From the NCBI GenBank assembly GCA_963779485.1, contig CAVZYJ010000018.1, positions 1 through 64,000 on the forward strand: a DNA stretch of 64,000 nucleotides. Direction: 5' to 3'. Positions 44,225 through 52,862 of the stretch are shown piece after piece. A model generated the notes under the pieces. It was not told where the DNA came from, made no database searches, and was given only the letters and a program-made list of their open reading frames with translations. How positions within the stretch are numbered: the stretch's first letter is position 1; each line of letters opens with the position of its first letter. The position numbers and the translations under genes were made by a program. The stretch comes from CAVVJA01 sp963779485 (lineage in GTDB: Bacteria > Actinomycetota > Actinomycetes > Mycobacteriales > Jatrophihabitantaceae).

Positions 44225-45028
44225 TCATTTCAGCACGTTGACGACTCGGGCGATGATCAGTGCGGCGATGAGGAGGGCGATCGCGGACTGCAGCATCATG
44301 GTCATCTTGGACCACCGGCTGGTCGGCATCGTGTCGGTGGGGCTGAACGCGGTGGCGTTGGTAAACGCCAAATACAGGTAGTCGCCGAACTCCGCCCGCC
44401 AGCCGGGGAACAGTTCCGGCAGCGTCATCTGTGGGAACAGGAAGTCCGGCGGCGTGCCCATTGCATGCGCCCGCCCCCGCGGGCCGCCGCGGTCAAAGGC
44501 CCAATACCACAACGCGAAAACGATCACATTGGTGATGTAGACCGCCGCGCCGATGCCCAGCAGCGTCGTCGGGTTGTCGCCGGCCTTGCCCTGCAGTAAC
44601 TCCTGTATGAGCTTGACCGCGGAGAACGCGTTAGCGAACGCAGCGATGATCACCAGCAGCAGCCCGGCGATCTGCACCAGTGCCGAGCCCTGCCGGACAT
44701 TCGCCGGTTTGACCGCCGCCAACACGATCAACAACCCCAACACCAGCGAAGGCAACAGCCACCTCGGGTGCAACGCCAGGCGGGCGGGCACAGCCAGCTG
44801 CAACCCCGCCGCTGCCACCACCGCCAACGCCACCGGCCACAAGGGCTCACCCTCGGCCGGCCGCATCCACTGGGGCTGATGCAGCGCCTCCTCATGGTCG
44901 AGCAGACGCCGCAACCGCTCCCGCCGGGCATGCCTCAGCGCGGACCGGTCACGCCTAGCTGCGACCATCTCTCCGCCAGCCTCACCCGCCGGCCGCCCAT
45001 CACCTGAGTCGGGCGGCGACTCGCCCAC
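44225..45028 (-). CDS. Multi-pass membrane protein
   Basis: 267 residues. A charged N-terminal region (about 1-60, RRERLRRLLDHEEALHQPQW) is followed by helices at about 68-85, 90-108, 118-140, 155-177 and 240-262 (LLIAALIIARVVNVL). Before the last helix is the conserved-looking FGDYLYLAFTNATAFSPTDT then MPTSRWSKMTMMLQS. That F-T-N-x-x-A-F-S-P-T-D-x-M-P segment resembles the pore-like region of ion-channel-type and DUF1345-type proteins. I do not assign a substrate. Intact. Confidence 0.6.
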   Translation of the reverse strand: MGESPPDSGDGRPAGEAGGEMVAARRDRSALRHARRERLRRLLDHEEALHQPQWMRPAEGEPLWPVALAVVAAAGLQLAVPARLALHPRWLLPSLVLGLLIVLAAVKPANVRQGSALVQIAGLLLVIIAAFANAFSAVKLIQELLQGKAGDNPTTLLGIGAAVYITNVIVFALWYWAFDRGGPRGRAHAMGTPPDFLFPQMTLPELFPGWRAEFGDYLYLAFTNATAFSPTDTMPTSRWSKMTMMLQSAIALLIAALIIARVVNVLK

Positions 45029-45449
45029 AGATTCATTCTCCGCCCGGAGCGACGAAGCGGCCCCGCACCCAAACGCAAATCCTCACCCGATAAGACAGCA
45101 ATGGGCCGGTCGGGTGGCCTCGGAACTGGGGGGTTCGTTTGCCCACCCGGCCGGCGCTCAGTGAGAGATTCCCCGCAACCTCAACCACTGCCGGCGGAAA
45201 GCTATACCCACATTCCTGTGGAAACGATGTCCCAAAGGCAGAACGACCCGAGCAGGCCGTCGCCGGAGGGCTGAGCCCACCACCAGCATTCCGATTGTTG
45301 GGTGGCAAGCCCAGCCAGTCCGATTCTCCGCCTTGTGTCGCGCCTGTCGCGTGGGCAAGAGGATCAGCGCCGCGACGGTCAAGGCTCCGGCCCGGTGTTC
45401 CTGCACTGGCCGGGGGCGCCTTGGGGGTCTGGGCGTCTCCGGGTGTAGC
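45029..45449. other. Stretch without a recognised gene
   Basis: Between the membrane protein and the protease fragment. No domain recognised; a plus-strand frame may be degraded 5' sequence of the protease. Confidence 0.3.
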
Positions 45450-46060
45450 CGCATGACTCCGGCAGCAGCGACACCTCGACCGGGGGTAGCGCGCTGCACG
45501 TCGACTTCCCCGCCGCCAGCCCGCACGTGCTGGCCTGCGGCGGCACCAGCCTGATCGCCGACCCGGCCACCGGCACGGTCCGCAGCGAAACCGTGTGGAA
45601 CAACGGCCCCGGCAACGGAGCGACTGGTGGCGGGGTTAGTGACACGTTCCCGCAACCGCCTTGGCAGGCCACCGCCGGCGTCCCGGCCCGCACCGGCCGA
45701 GGCCGACACGCGACCACCGCAGGACGCGGAGTGCCCGACGTGGCCGCCGACGCCGACCCGCGCACCGGCTACCAGGTCTACGTGGACGGCACGGCCATGG
45801 TCTTTGGCGGGACCAGCGCCGTCGCGCCGCTGTGGGCCGCGTTGGTCTGCCGCCTGGCCCAATCCCTCGGCCGACCGCTGGGCCTGCTCCAACCCGCGCT
45901 CTACGCCGCCGCCCAACCCGCAGTCGCCCAACCCGGATTCCGCGACATCATCACCGGCAACAACGGCCACTACCACGCCGCACAGGCTGGGACCCCTGCA
46001 CCGGACTCGGCGTCCCCGACCGAACGCTGCTCGCCGTCCTCCAAAACAAGCAGGCCTGAG
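45440..46060 (+). pseudogene. C-terminal fragment of a sedolisin (S53) serine protease
   Basis: DSGSSDTSTGGSALHVDFPA then ASPHVLACGGTSLIADPATG contains the oxyanion Asp. FGGTSAVAPLWAALVCRLAQ holds the catalytic Ser, and GFRDIITGNNGHYHAAQAGW then DPCTGLGVPD is the calcium-binding end. The N-terminal half with catalytic Glu and Asp is missing, and one indel lies near 45,985. Sedolisins are secreted acid peptidases. There is no start, so it is a remnant or the gene is broken by earlier indels. Confidence 0.75.
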
Positions 46061-46228
46061 CCGGGAACCACCACTGGCCGTCCATTCGCCACCCGTTGCT
46101 GACGTGCCGGCAGTGGATCGTGCTATGGGACGGTCTCATCCGCCGGCGACGGCGAGATGTTGCCGACTCAGCTTGACTTACCTTCGGCGGTCGCTGTGTG
46201 AAGCACGGGCTGGGCGACCGTGAGCGCA

Positions 46229-46890
46229 TCAGTGGCCTCCACTGCCGGAACCGAGGCCGGAGATCAGGTTGACGGTGGTGGCCAAGATGACCGCGCCGAA
46301 CAGGTACGAGAGCAGGGCGTGTCGGAGCGCGGTGGCACGTATCGCGGGGGTCTGCAGGTCGGTATCGGAGACCTGGAACGTCATCCCGACGGTGAATGCG
46401 AGGTAGGCGAAGTCGACGTAGCGGGGTGGGGCGGCCTGGTTGAAGTTGATTCCGCCGTTTGGACCTAGGTAGTACAGCCGGGCATAGCGCAGGGTGAAGA
46501 CGGTGTGGAGCGTGAACCAGGACAGGGCAACGCTGAGCACACCGACGCCAGCGAGCACGTCCTGCCCGGCGCCCTTCGCGGAGGTCGCCTGGATGAGGAT
46601 GAAACCTACCGCAGCCAGGCTGGCGACGGCGGCGACAACGACGATGACTCCAGTGGCGGCCCGGCTGGGGTCTTCGCACGTGGCGTGGGTCGCGGTCTGG
46701 GTCGCGTCATGACCGCAATCACCGACAGCCACAGCCAGGCGGTGTACGACAAGGCTGCGACATCCCACCCAGCCAGCGGAGCGTATACCCACGCCCCGGC
46801 CGCGCCGGCAGTAGCGGCGGCGGCGATCCCGATGACGAATGCCACCCGAGTCTGGTCCGCGATGAGGCGCCTTGCCACCGGCCGATCGAT
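46229..46890 (-). CDS. DUF1345 membrane protein, one frameshift
   Basis: The front (VARRLIADQTRVAFVIGIAA then GWDVAALSYTAWLWLSVIAV) and the back (GVIVVVAAVASLAAVGFILI, VALSWFTLHTVFTLRYARLY, DFAYLAFTVGMTFQVSDTDL, LFGAVILATTVNLISGL) are in different frames, joined near 46,705. The F-A-Y-L-A-F-T-x-G-M-T-x-Q-x-S-D-T motif defines DUF1345. Five helices, about 220 residues. Function unknown. The start is uncertain; a GTG near 46,877 fits. Confidence 0.75.
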
Positions 46891-47189
46891 CCAGCGCCGG
46901 CCTCGCGGCGGCGCATGGAGATCGTCACGCTTTCCTCTTACCCACTACGACGCCATTTGACACCACGCCACGGGATCAGCGGGCGCTTGCGCGATATGGC
47001 ACGGATGGGCGAGTTGACAGAGCCAAGGCGTTCGAGCGCGGCCGTGGTCATGTCATTCCGACGTGCGGCAACCTACGAACTCACCGGCGCCACAAGGGGG
47101 ATAGCGAACGGATAGCGGGGAGCGTTGACGCGCCGGGACTCACCTGTACAGAGCAGACTCTGAAGCATGTCGGGCAGACTGCGCGGGTG
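46891..47189. other. Upstream region of the two-component system
   Basis: No gene seen. It separates the divergent DUF1345 and response-regulator genes and should hold both promoters, but no clear hexamers stand out. Confidence 0.35.
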
Positions 47190-47903
47190 ATGGCGGATAT
47201 GGCCGATGACCTGGACAGGCGCCTGCGAGTGCTCGTCGTCGAGGACGAACCGAGGTTGGCCGAGGTCCTTAGCCGGATGTTGGCCTTTGACGGCTGGCAG
47301 GTGCATGCGAGCCGGGATGCTTTCGGGGCGATTCGCGCTGCGCGGACGTTCCGTCCCCATGCGGTCGTTTTGGACATCGGGTTGCCTGACGCCGACGGCT
47401 TCGAGGTGCTGCGAGCGATCCGGGACGCCGATCCTGGGGTGTGTGTTTTGTTTCTCACCGCGCGCGATGCGGTCGAGGATCGGGTCCAGGGAATCCAGGC
47501 CGGTGCTGACGATTACATGACGAAGCCGTTCAGCATGGTCGAGTTGTCGGCGCGACTGCGTGGTTTGCTTCGGCGCGCGCACCGGGTGCCGCCGGCTGCG
47601 GACGCGGCGCTGAAAGTCGGGGATCTCACGCTCGACGAGGGCGCTCGGGAGGTCTGGCGGGCTGGGCGGGTTGTTGACCTCACTGCCACGGAATTCGAAT
47701 TGCTGCGTTATCTGATGCAGAATCCGCGGCGGGTATTGTCCAAGTCGCAGATCCTCAATCAGGTGTGGAATTACGACTTCGGCCGCGACGCCCACGTTGT
47801 GGAGTTGTATATCAGCTATCTTCGCAAGAAGATCGATGCAGACCTGCCACCGATGATTCACACTGTGCGCGGGGCCGGCTATGTTCTCAAGCCTGCGTCA
47901 TGA
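47190..47903 (+). CDS. OmpR-family response regulator (TrcR/PhoP-like)
   Basis: 237 residues. The receiver domain (about 12-125) shows acidic pair VVEDEPRLAEVL, phospho-acceptor Asp in AVVLDIGLPDADGFEVL, Thr/Ala in CVLFLTARDAVEDRV and Lys in DYMTKPFSMVELSARL. The C-terminal winged helix has LTATEFELLRYLMQNPRRVL then RDAHVVELYISYLRKKIDAD and TVRGAGYVLK. It binds DNA when phosphorylated. ATG 47190 is chosen because the conserved region begins 10 residues later. The stop overlaps the kinase ATG (ATGA). Confidence 0.9.
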   Translation: MADMADDLDRRLRVLVVEDEPRLAEVLSRMLAFDGWQVHASRDAFGAIRAARTFRPHAVVLDIGLPDADGFEVLRAIRDADPGVCVLFLTARDAVEDRVQGIQAGADDYMTKPFSMVELSARLRGLLRRAHRVPPAADAALKVGDLTLDEGAREVWRAGRVVDLTATEFELLRYLMQNPRRVLSKSQILNQVWNYDFGRDAHVVELYISYLRKKIDADLPPMIHTVRGAGYVLKPAS

Positions 47904-49432
47904 TCGATAAATCGGTGTCTTCGGCCTACGGGTCCTTCCGGATGGGCCGCCGGAGCCTTCGGTTCCAACTCGTGCTGATCCTTTTGGCCCTGCTGCTCGT
48001 TAGCTTCGTTTTGGTGGCGGCTGTGACGGCCGTTTTTCTGCACCGATTCCTACTCGATCGCCTCGACCAACAATTAGCTGCAGCGGGAAACCGTTTCGCG
48101 ATCGCTTTGGAGCACCCCAACGATCACGACACGGATGACAGCGCGCCGTTCAACGCGGTCACCGGACAGGCAGCGGGCACACTCGGAGCGCGAATCGTGG
48201 CCGGCCGTGTCACTTCCGCCGCCGTCGTCGGCCGGGGCGACAGCGCGGCTGTGACCCCAGCGGATCGAGCGCTGATTGGCACGCTGTCGGCGGGGGCCGA
48301 TCCGCGCACGGTCGGCTTCCCCGATCTCGGTGAGTATCGGGTAGTGGTCAGCCGCGGGTCCGACGGCGATCTGTTAGTGACCGGACTGCCGGAGGGGTCC
48401 GTCGACGAAATCGTGTCGCACCTGCTTGCCGTCGAGGCGGTGGTAGGTGGCGTTGCACTGATCGTTGCCGGGCTGGCCGCCGCCGTCAGCGTGCGGTGGT
48501 CGCTGCGTCCGTTGAGACGCGTCGCGTCGACGGCACGGCAGGTATCGGAGCTGCCGCTGTCAACTGGTCTCGTGCAGCTTCCTGGCGACGTGCCGGCGCC
48601 GTCGGGGGGCACCGAGGTGGGCCAGGTCGCCGACGCGTTTAACCGGATGCTGCGCCATGTCGGTTCCGCGCTGCGCCGCCGCCACGACAGCGAAGATCAG
48701 CTGAGGCGGTTCACCGCGGACGCGAGCCACGAGCTGCGAACTCCGATCACCGTGATCCGCAGTCACGCCGAGTACGCGCAACATGCTGCCGGCCCGCTCC
48801 CGCCAATCGCCTATGAAGCACTGACCCGAATCACGGCGGAGGCCGAGCGAATGGGCCGTCTGGTCGAGGACATGTCCTTGCTGGCCCGGCTGGATGCCGG
48901 TCGTGCGCTCGCGCGGGATCCGGTGGAGTTGACCCGGCTTGTCGTGGAAGCGGTGAGTGACGCCCGCGTCGCCGGCCCGACCCACCGATGGTTGCTGGAA
49001 CTGCCCGCCGAGCCGGTCACGGTTATCGGCGACGCCCATGCCCTTCACCAGGTGTTAGCGAACCTGCTGTCCAACGCTCGAGAGCACACCCCGGCCGGAA
49101 CCATTGTCACGACGTCGGTGCGTGCAACGCCGAGCGGTGATGCGACCTGTGTGAGCGTCCACGACAACGGGCTCGGCATCCCCCAGGCAGAAATGCCGAC
49201 GATCTTCGATCGATTCGTTCGCTCCGAGGCGTCGCGGTCGAGGGTCGACGGCAGTGGCCTGGGCTTGTCCATCGCCGCTGCGATCGTGAACGCCCACGCC
49301 GGGACGATCCGGGTTACCAGTCAGCCGGGCGACACGACGTTCGTCGTTGTGCTCCCTCGGGTCGCCACAACGGGCGGTATCGAGGCGGGTGGGGGCTCAC
49401 CGATCCCGGTCGTTGACGATCCGCAGAGCTAG
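47900..49432 (+). CDS. Sensor histidine kinase (TrcS-like)
   Basis: 510 residues. Two membrane helices (about 22-48, VLILLALLLVSFVLVAAVTA; and 180-205, VVGGVALIVAGLAAAVSVRW) enclose a periplasmic sensor domain of about 130 residues. HAMP follows, then the phospho-accepting His in FTADASHELRTPITVIRSHA. The ATPase has N box HQVLANLLSNAREHTPAG, G1 VHDNGLGIP and G2 GSGLGLSIAAAIV. Coupled to the response regulator. Its 3' end overlaps the convergent ferredoxin gene by 36 bases. The signal is unknown; the adjacent redox operon is a candidate target. Confidence 0.9.
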   Translation: MIDKSVSSAYGSFRMGRRSLRFQLVLILLALLLVSFVLVAAVTAVFLHRFLLDRLDQQLAAAGNRFAIALEHPNDHDTDDSAPFNAVTGQAAGTLGARIVAGRVTSAAVVGRGDSAAVTPADRALIGTLSAGADPRTVGFPDLGEYRVVVSRGSDGDLLVTGLPEGSVDEIVSHLLAVEAVVGGVALIVAGLAAAVSVRWSLRPLRRVASTARQVSELPLSTGLVQLPGDVPAPSGGTEVGQVADAFNRMLRHVGSALRRRHDSEDQLRRFTADASHELRTPITVIRSHAEYAQHAAGPLPPIAYEALTRITAEAERMGRLVEDMSLLARLDAGRALARDPVELTRLVVEAVSDARVAGPTHRWLLELPAEPVTVIGDAHALHQVLANLLSNAREHTPAGTIVTTSVRATPSGDATCVSVHDNGLGIPQAEMPTIFDRFVRSEASRSRVDGSGLGLSIAAAIVNAHAGTIRVTSQPGDTTFVVVLPRVATTGGIEAGGGSPIPVVDDPQS

Positions 49433-49603
49433 GGCCGGGCACAAGGCCACGGCACGGCGCGCCGATGCCAGCTCGCCGTCTTTGATGAGGCGACGACGGA
49501 ACATCGGATACCCCCAGTCGTCTCGGCTGATCATCTCCGGCCAGACCTCCGCGCACAGGCCATGAGCCTGGCAGCGGGTCCAATCGATTGCGGCGCTGCT
49601 CAC
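49397..49603 (-). CDS. Small ferredoxin (single-cluster, [3Fe-4S]-type)
   Basis: 68 residues: AIDWTRCQAHGLCAEVWPEM with a C-x5-C spacing, and ALCPALALRIVND with the third Cys. The C-x-x-H-G-x-C pattern, with His or Ala in place of the second Cys, is typical of actinobacterial [3Fe-4S] ferredoxins. It carries electrons in the cytoplasm. GTG 49603 overlaps the stop of the NuoF-like gene (GTGA). Last gene of the five-gene redox operon. Its end is antisense to the histidine kinase end. Confidence 0.85.
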   Translation of the reverse strand: MSSAAIDWTRCQAHGLCAEVWPEMISRDDWGYPMFRRRLIKDGELASARRAVALCPALALRIVNDRDR

Positions 49604-50856
49604 GCCACACCCGGCACGGGGAGTTGACCGTAGACAGGGCGTCCGCAACCCCTGCGACGTCGATGCTGATCGAGCTCCCGGTGCAGGAGGCGCACGCCAG
49701 TGGATACGAACCGCGCTGCGCCATCTGGGTGCGCGCACGCACCGCGCCCGGTCACCATCGTGGTGTGGCGGTGCAGGGCCGACTCCGCTCCGTTGCGGCC
49801 GACACCGGCTGCGACCAAGTCGTTGACGAGCGCCGGCAGCCCGAATCGGCACGGCCCGCACTGCTGTGCGGACTGGGCAGCGAGCCACGACGCGACCCGG
49901 GTGAGTTCACCGAGCGCGCACGTGCGGTCATCGACGACCAGCACGACACCTGCGCCGAGCGTTCCGCCTACCGCGGTGAGCGCAGCTCGCGTCAGGCGCA
50001 GCTCGCCTTTCGGCGGCACCCAACCGCCGTGATATCCGCCGATGACCAGGGCGGCGGGCGGCTGCGAGGCAACGAGTCGCAGCACGTCAGCGACGGGGGT
50101 CCCGTACGGAGCCTCGATAACGGCCGGGTTCGCCACGGCTCCGCCCACGCTAAGTAGCATCGTGCCCGGCTCGTCTCGGGTACCTACCCGGACGAACTGC
50201 TCGACGCCGGTGCGCGCGAGCACCGCCAGCTGAGCGTAGGTCTCGGTGTTGGACAGGAACGTCGCGTGGCGGTTCACTCCGCGATCAGTCGGCAACACGC
50301 GACGGCCGGGTGGTTGGGCCGGATACCCGTTGAGGCCCTGCACCAGGGCCGTTGCTTCGCCGGAGACAAAGGCCGCACTGACCACGTCCACGTGCACTTG
50401 TCTGGTGTCTGATCGCTCACCGCACGCCCGCCAAAGGTCCTGTGCCATCCGCTGGTCGTGGACGGCGATTTTGATCTCTGACGCCGCGATCGCGTCAGCG
50501 ACGAGAACCGCACCATCGAGCACGAGGTGCGGAAAGCGAGTTAACAGCGTGCGGTCCTTGATGCTGGCCGGCTCGCTCTCACAGCCGTTGACGACCACGA
50601 TCCGGCGTCCCCCTCGTAGCGCTCGAAGCTTGCGGGCGACCGGAAATGCCGCTCCACCGCGGCCCGTCAGCCGCACGGCGTCGCACCACGCGGTCAGTGT
50701 GGCCTCGTCCAGCTGTGGCAGGGGGCCGTGCAGCCGAGCATGCTCGGCGTACGGCAACTGAGGATGCGTGTCGAACCCGCGAAGGACGCGCGGCTCGCCG
50801 AGCACGGTGACACGACTGAGTTGCGCACTTCCCACCTGCGCCGCGAGGGCGGTCAT
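49600..50856 (-). CDS. NuoF-like flavin/iron-sulfur NADH-binding subunit
   Basis: 418 residues. WCDAVRLTGRGGAAFPVARK is the glycine-rich NAD-binding loop, VVVNGCESEPASIKDRTLL the FMN-site segment, and RVLPTDRGVNRHATFLSNTE follows. The C-terminus has the cluster Cys residues in SAQQCGPCRFGLPALVNDL and GRGACAHPDGAARF. This is the NuoF/HoxF/RnfC fold that takes electrons from NAD(P)H to FMN and a [4Fe-4S] cluster. No other complex I subunits are nearby. ATG 50856 overlaps the stop of the membrane gene before it. Confidence 0.85.
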   Translation of the reverse strand: MTALAAQVGSAQLSRVTVLGEPRVLRGFDTHPQLPYAEHARLHGPLPQLDEATLTAWCDAVRLTGRGGAAFPVARKLRALRGGRRIVVVNGCESEPASIKDRTLLTRFPHLVLDGAVLVADAIAASEIKIAVHDQRMAQDLWRACGERSDTRQVHVDVVSAAFVSGEATALVQGLNGYPAQPPGRRVLPTDRGVNRHATFLSNTETYAQLAVLARTGVEQFVRVGTRDEPGTMLLSVGGAVANPAVIEAPYGTPVADVLRLVASQPPAALVIGGYHGGWVPPKGELRLTRAALTAVGGTLGAGVVLVVDDRTCALGELTRVASWLAAQSAQQCGPCRFGLPALVNDLVAAGVGRNGAESALHRHTTMVTGRGACAHPDGAARFVSTGVRLLHRELDQHRRRRGCGRPVYGQLPVPGVA

Positions 50857-51440
50857 CGAACTGAACCCGTCAGCGACGGGACGTTCGGCCTGGGCTCGAG
50901 CGCAGTGTCGATCCGCACGATGCGCACGACACCCGCGGTCACCACGGCCGCGACGCACACGACGTCGAGTAGTACCACCCACGACACCGCACGGTCGGTA
51001 CCGGAGAGCACGCTGTGTAACACCGCGGTCAGCCACGCCGGGTACGCGAGAACGTGGATGCCGCGCCACGACGCGGCGCCGACGCGGGTAGCGGCGAACC
51101 GGCCACGGGCCGCGCCGGCCGCGGCCACGACGATGAGCGTGTATGCCGTGATCGATCCGAGCGCCACAGCGTTAGGGCGATACTGCGAGGCGAACGGCAC
51201 GAACGCTCCGGCCACACCGACGTGTGCCTTGGCGTCGAACACGAGTGTCGTCACGTGCACGACGACCAGCAGGATCCCGATACCGGCCGCGGTTCGGTGG
51301 ACGTATTGCCACACGACCCGATTCGCCGCCGACGTGACAGCGGCTGAACCGAGCGTGCCAATGACGACCGTGATCGTCAGCGACAGCAAAGCGGCCAACC
51401 CGGCACCACGCGCGGTGAACCACAGAGCGTTCTGAGTCAC
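50853..51440 (-). CDS. Ferric-reductase-like heme membrane protein
   Basis: 195 residues with about five to six helices. The first, NALWFTARGAGLAALLSLTI, is followed by WQYVHRTAAGIGILLVVVHV, ALGSITAYTLIVVAAAGAAR, GIHVLAYPAWLTAVLHSVLS and VVLLDVVCVAAVVTAGVV. Paired histidines on two helices (H-R and V-V-H; G-I-H and L-H) could ligate two b-type hemes, as in FRE/YedZ-type proteins. It moves electrons across the membrane. GTG 51440 overlaps the apbE stop. Confidence 0.8.
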   Translation of the reverse strand: MTQNALWFTARGAGLAALLSLTITVVIGTLGSAAVTSAANRVVWQYVHRTAAGIGILLVVVHVTTLVFDAKAHVGVAGAFVPFASQYRPNAVALGSITAYTLIVVAAAGAARGRFAATRVGAASWRGIHVLAYPAWLTAVLHSVLSGTDRAVSWVVLLDVVCVAAVVTAGVVRIVRIDTALEPRPNVPSLTGSVR

Positions 51441-52348
51441 GACGCAGCCCGCCAGCCGCCGGTCGGCCAGCCAGCCGTTGTCGCGATGTCGCCCGTCTCC
51501 GCCACCAAGCGCGCGGCCACGCGATGGCGACGCAGCCACGCGACCGCGTCGGCGCCCAGCACGATGGCCGCGGTGCTGGCGGTGTTCGCAGCTAGTGCGG
51601 TCGGCCCGGCTGCGGTGACAGTGCGCCAATACGGGCGGGCCGGGGCGCCGGTGCGCGGGTCGATTATGTGGTGCACCGCAGCGCCGCCGCGCACCCAGCG
51701 GCGGACCACCGTCGTAGAGGTAGCTAGTCCGCCGTGATGGAGGACGACCGATTCGCCGCCGCCCCCTTCCCGCTCCGCCACCGCGACGGTCCAACCACCG
51801 CGGCGAGCGCCTGCGACCGCGACATCGCCGCCCAGTTCGACGAGCACCGGCGTCCCAAGCCGCCGGGACAATGCGCGCGCGGCGTCGTCGGCGATGAAAG
51901 CCTTGGCAGTCGCGCCGAGGTCCAGCATCGAACCAGGCGGCACCGTAAGCAGCCCGGTTCCGGCGTCCAGCCGCACCTCTCTCCAGTTTGCCGCCGGCGG
52001 CCTCGGGTCAATGGCCGGTCCGAAGCGCGGCACCGCCCCGATGTCGCGGTCATATCCCCATCGGATCAGCGCCTCGCCGACGGTCGGATCGACCAAGCCG
52101 TCGGTGCATTGCGCGGCCGTCAGCGCGGCGGCCACCAGATCAACGAGATCTCGTGGTATTGGAATCGGTTTTCCCGCCTCCCGGTTCGCGCGCGACAAGT
52201 ACGAGTCGTCTCGGAATCTGCTCGCGATCCGATCCACGCGGTCGAGGAGGCTGCTCAGCGTCTCAGTGGCATCTGGCAAGGTGCGATCGTCTTCGACGAC
52301 CACGCGGACGGTGGAACTCCACGCCCGCCACGACCTAGCCGCCGTCAT
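51437..52348 (-). CDS. apbE: ApbE-type FAD:protein FMN transferase
   Basis: 303 residues. FRDDSYLSRANREAGKPIPI, QCTDGLVDPTVGEALIRWGY, SMLDLGATAKAFIADDAARA (catalytic region), VLVELGGDVAVAG and HHIIDPRTGAPARPYWRTVT are the ApbE motifs, ending GADAVAWLRRHRVAARLVAE. ApbE attaches FMN to Thr/Ser of redox proteins. No signal peptide is evident, unlike many ApbE proteins, and no FMN_bind target is adjacent. ATG 52348 overlaps the stop of the small anchored protein. Confidence 0.85.
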   Translation of the reverse strand: MTAARSWRAWSSTVRVVVEDDRTLPDATETLSSLLDRVDRIASRFRDDSYLSRANREAGKPIPIPRDLVDLVAAALTAAQCTDGLVDPTVGEALIRWGYDRDIGAVPRFGPAIDPRPPAANWREVRLDAGTGLLTVPPGSMLDLGATAKAFIADDAARALSRRLGTPVLVELGGDVAVAGARRGGWTVAVAEREGGGGESVVLHHGGLATSTTVVRRWVRGGAAVHHIIDPRTGAPARPYWRTVTAAGPTALAANTASTAAIVLGADAVAWLRRHRVAARLVAETGDIATTAGWPTGGWRAAS

Positions 52349-52647
52349 GACCCGTGCGAGCCGCCGAGCGGAGCTTGATTCTGCTGCGGACCTGACAATT
52401 GCCCATTGCCGCCGTAGTACGGCTGATTCGGGTCGAACTGGCCGTCCGGCGCGTTATTGGCAGGCGCCTGTGTAGGACTCGATGTCCCACCGCCCGTGCC
52501 GTTGCTTGTCGTCGCCGACGAGTCGGCGATCCGGCTGACGAACACCGCTGTGACGGCTACGATCGCGGCGCCGACAGCGGCCGCTGCGACGTAAGCTCGG
52601 CCGAGCAATTTCCGCGCAGCCGTAGCTGGCGGTCGATTCTGGCTCAT
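52345..52647 (-). CDS. Small membrane-anchored Gly/Ser/Asn-rich protein
   Basis: 100 residues. A short cytoplasmic start (MSQNRPPATAARKLLGR), one helix (AYVAAAAVGAAIVAVTAVFV) and an extracytoplasmic low-complexity tail (NGTGGGTSSPTQAPANNAPD). It contains several Thr/Ser but no obvious FMN-attachment motif (D-x-x-T/S-G-A-T). First gene of the operon, coupled to apbE, so it may be the module's outer-surface component. Function unknown. ATG 52647 gives the family-like short N-terminus. Confidence 0.65.
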   Translation of the reverse strand: MSQNRPPATAARKLLGRAYVAAAAVGAAIVAVTAVFVSRIADSSATTSNGTGGGTSSPTQAPANNAPDGQFDPNQPYYGGNGQLSGPQQNQAPLGGSHGS

Positions 52648-52862
52648 CGCATCCGCCTTTCCTCCACGGCCAGCACTACCAAACGCCACCGTGACACAGG
52701 ACCTTCTCCGTTCCCTCTGCGCAATCTAGGTATCGCATGGGACGGCCCGAGTTGACATGCACCCGGAGAACCTCCGAATGCCCGGCGTCAGACACCGGCG
52801 ACCGCTTCGACAGGCGTCGGCGCAGGGGTCCCCTCGTGTAGCGCACGTGGTCTGAGAGCGAA

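Noticed and set aside
52345..52647. FMN-binding target of ApbE
   Set aside because: The low-complexity tail has Thr and Ser but not the usual D-x-x-T/S-G-A-T flavinylation motif, so it is not assigned.
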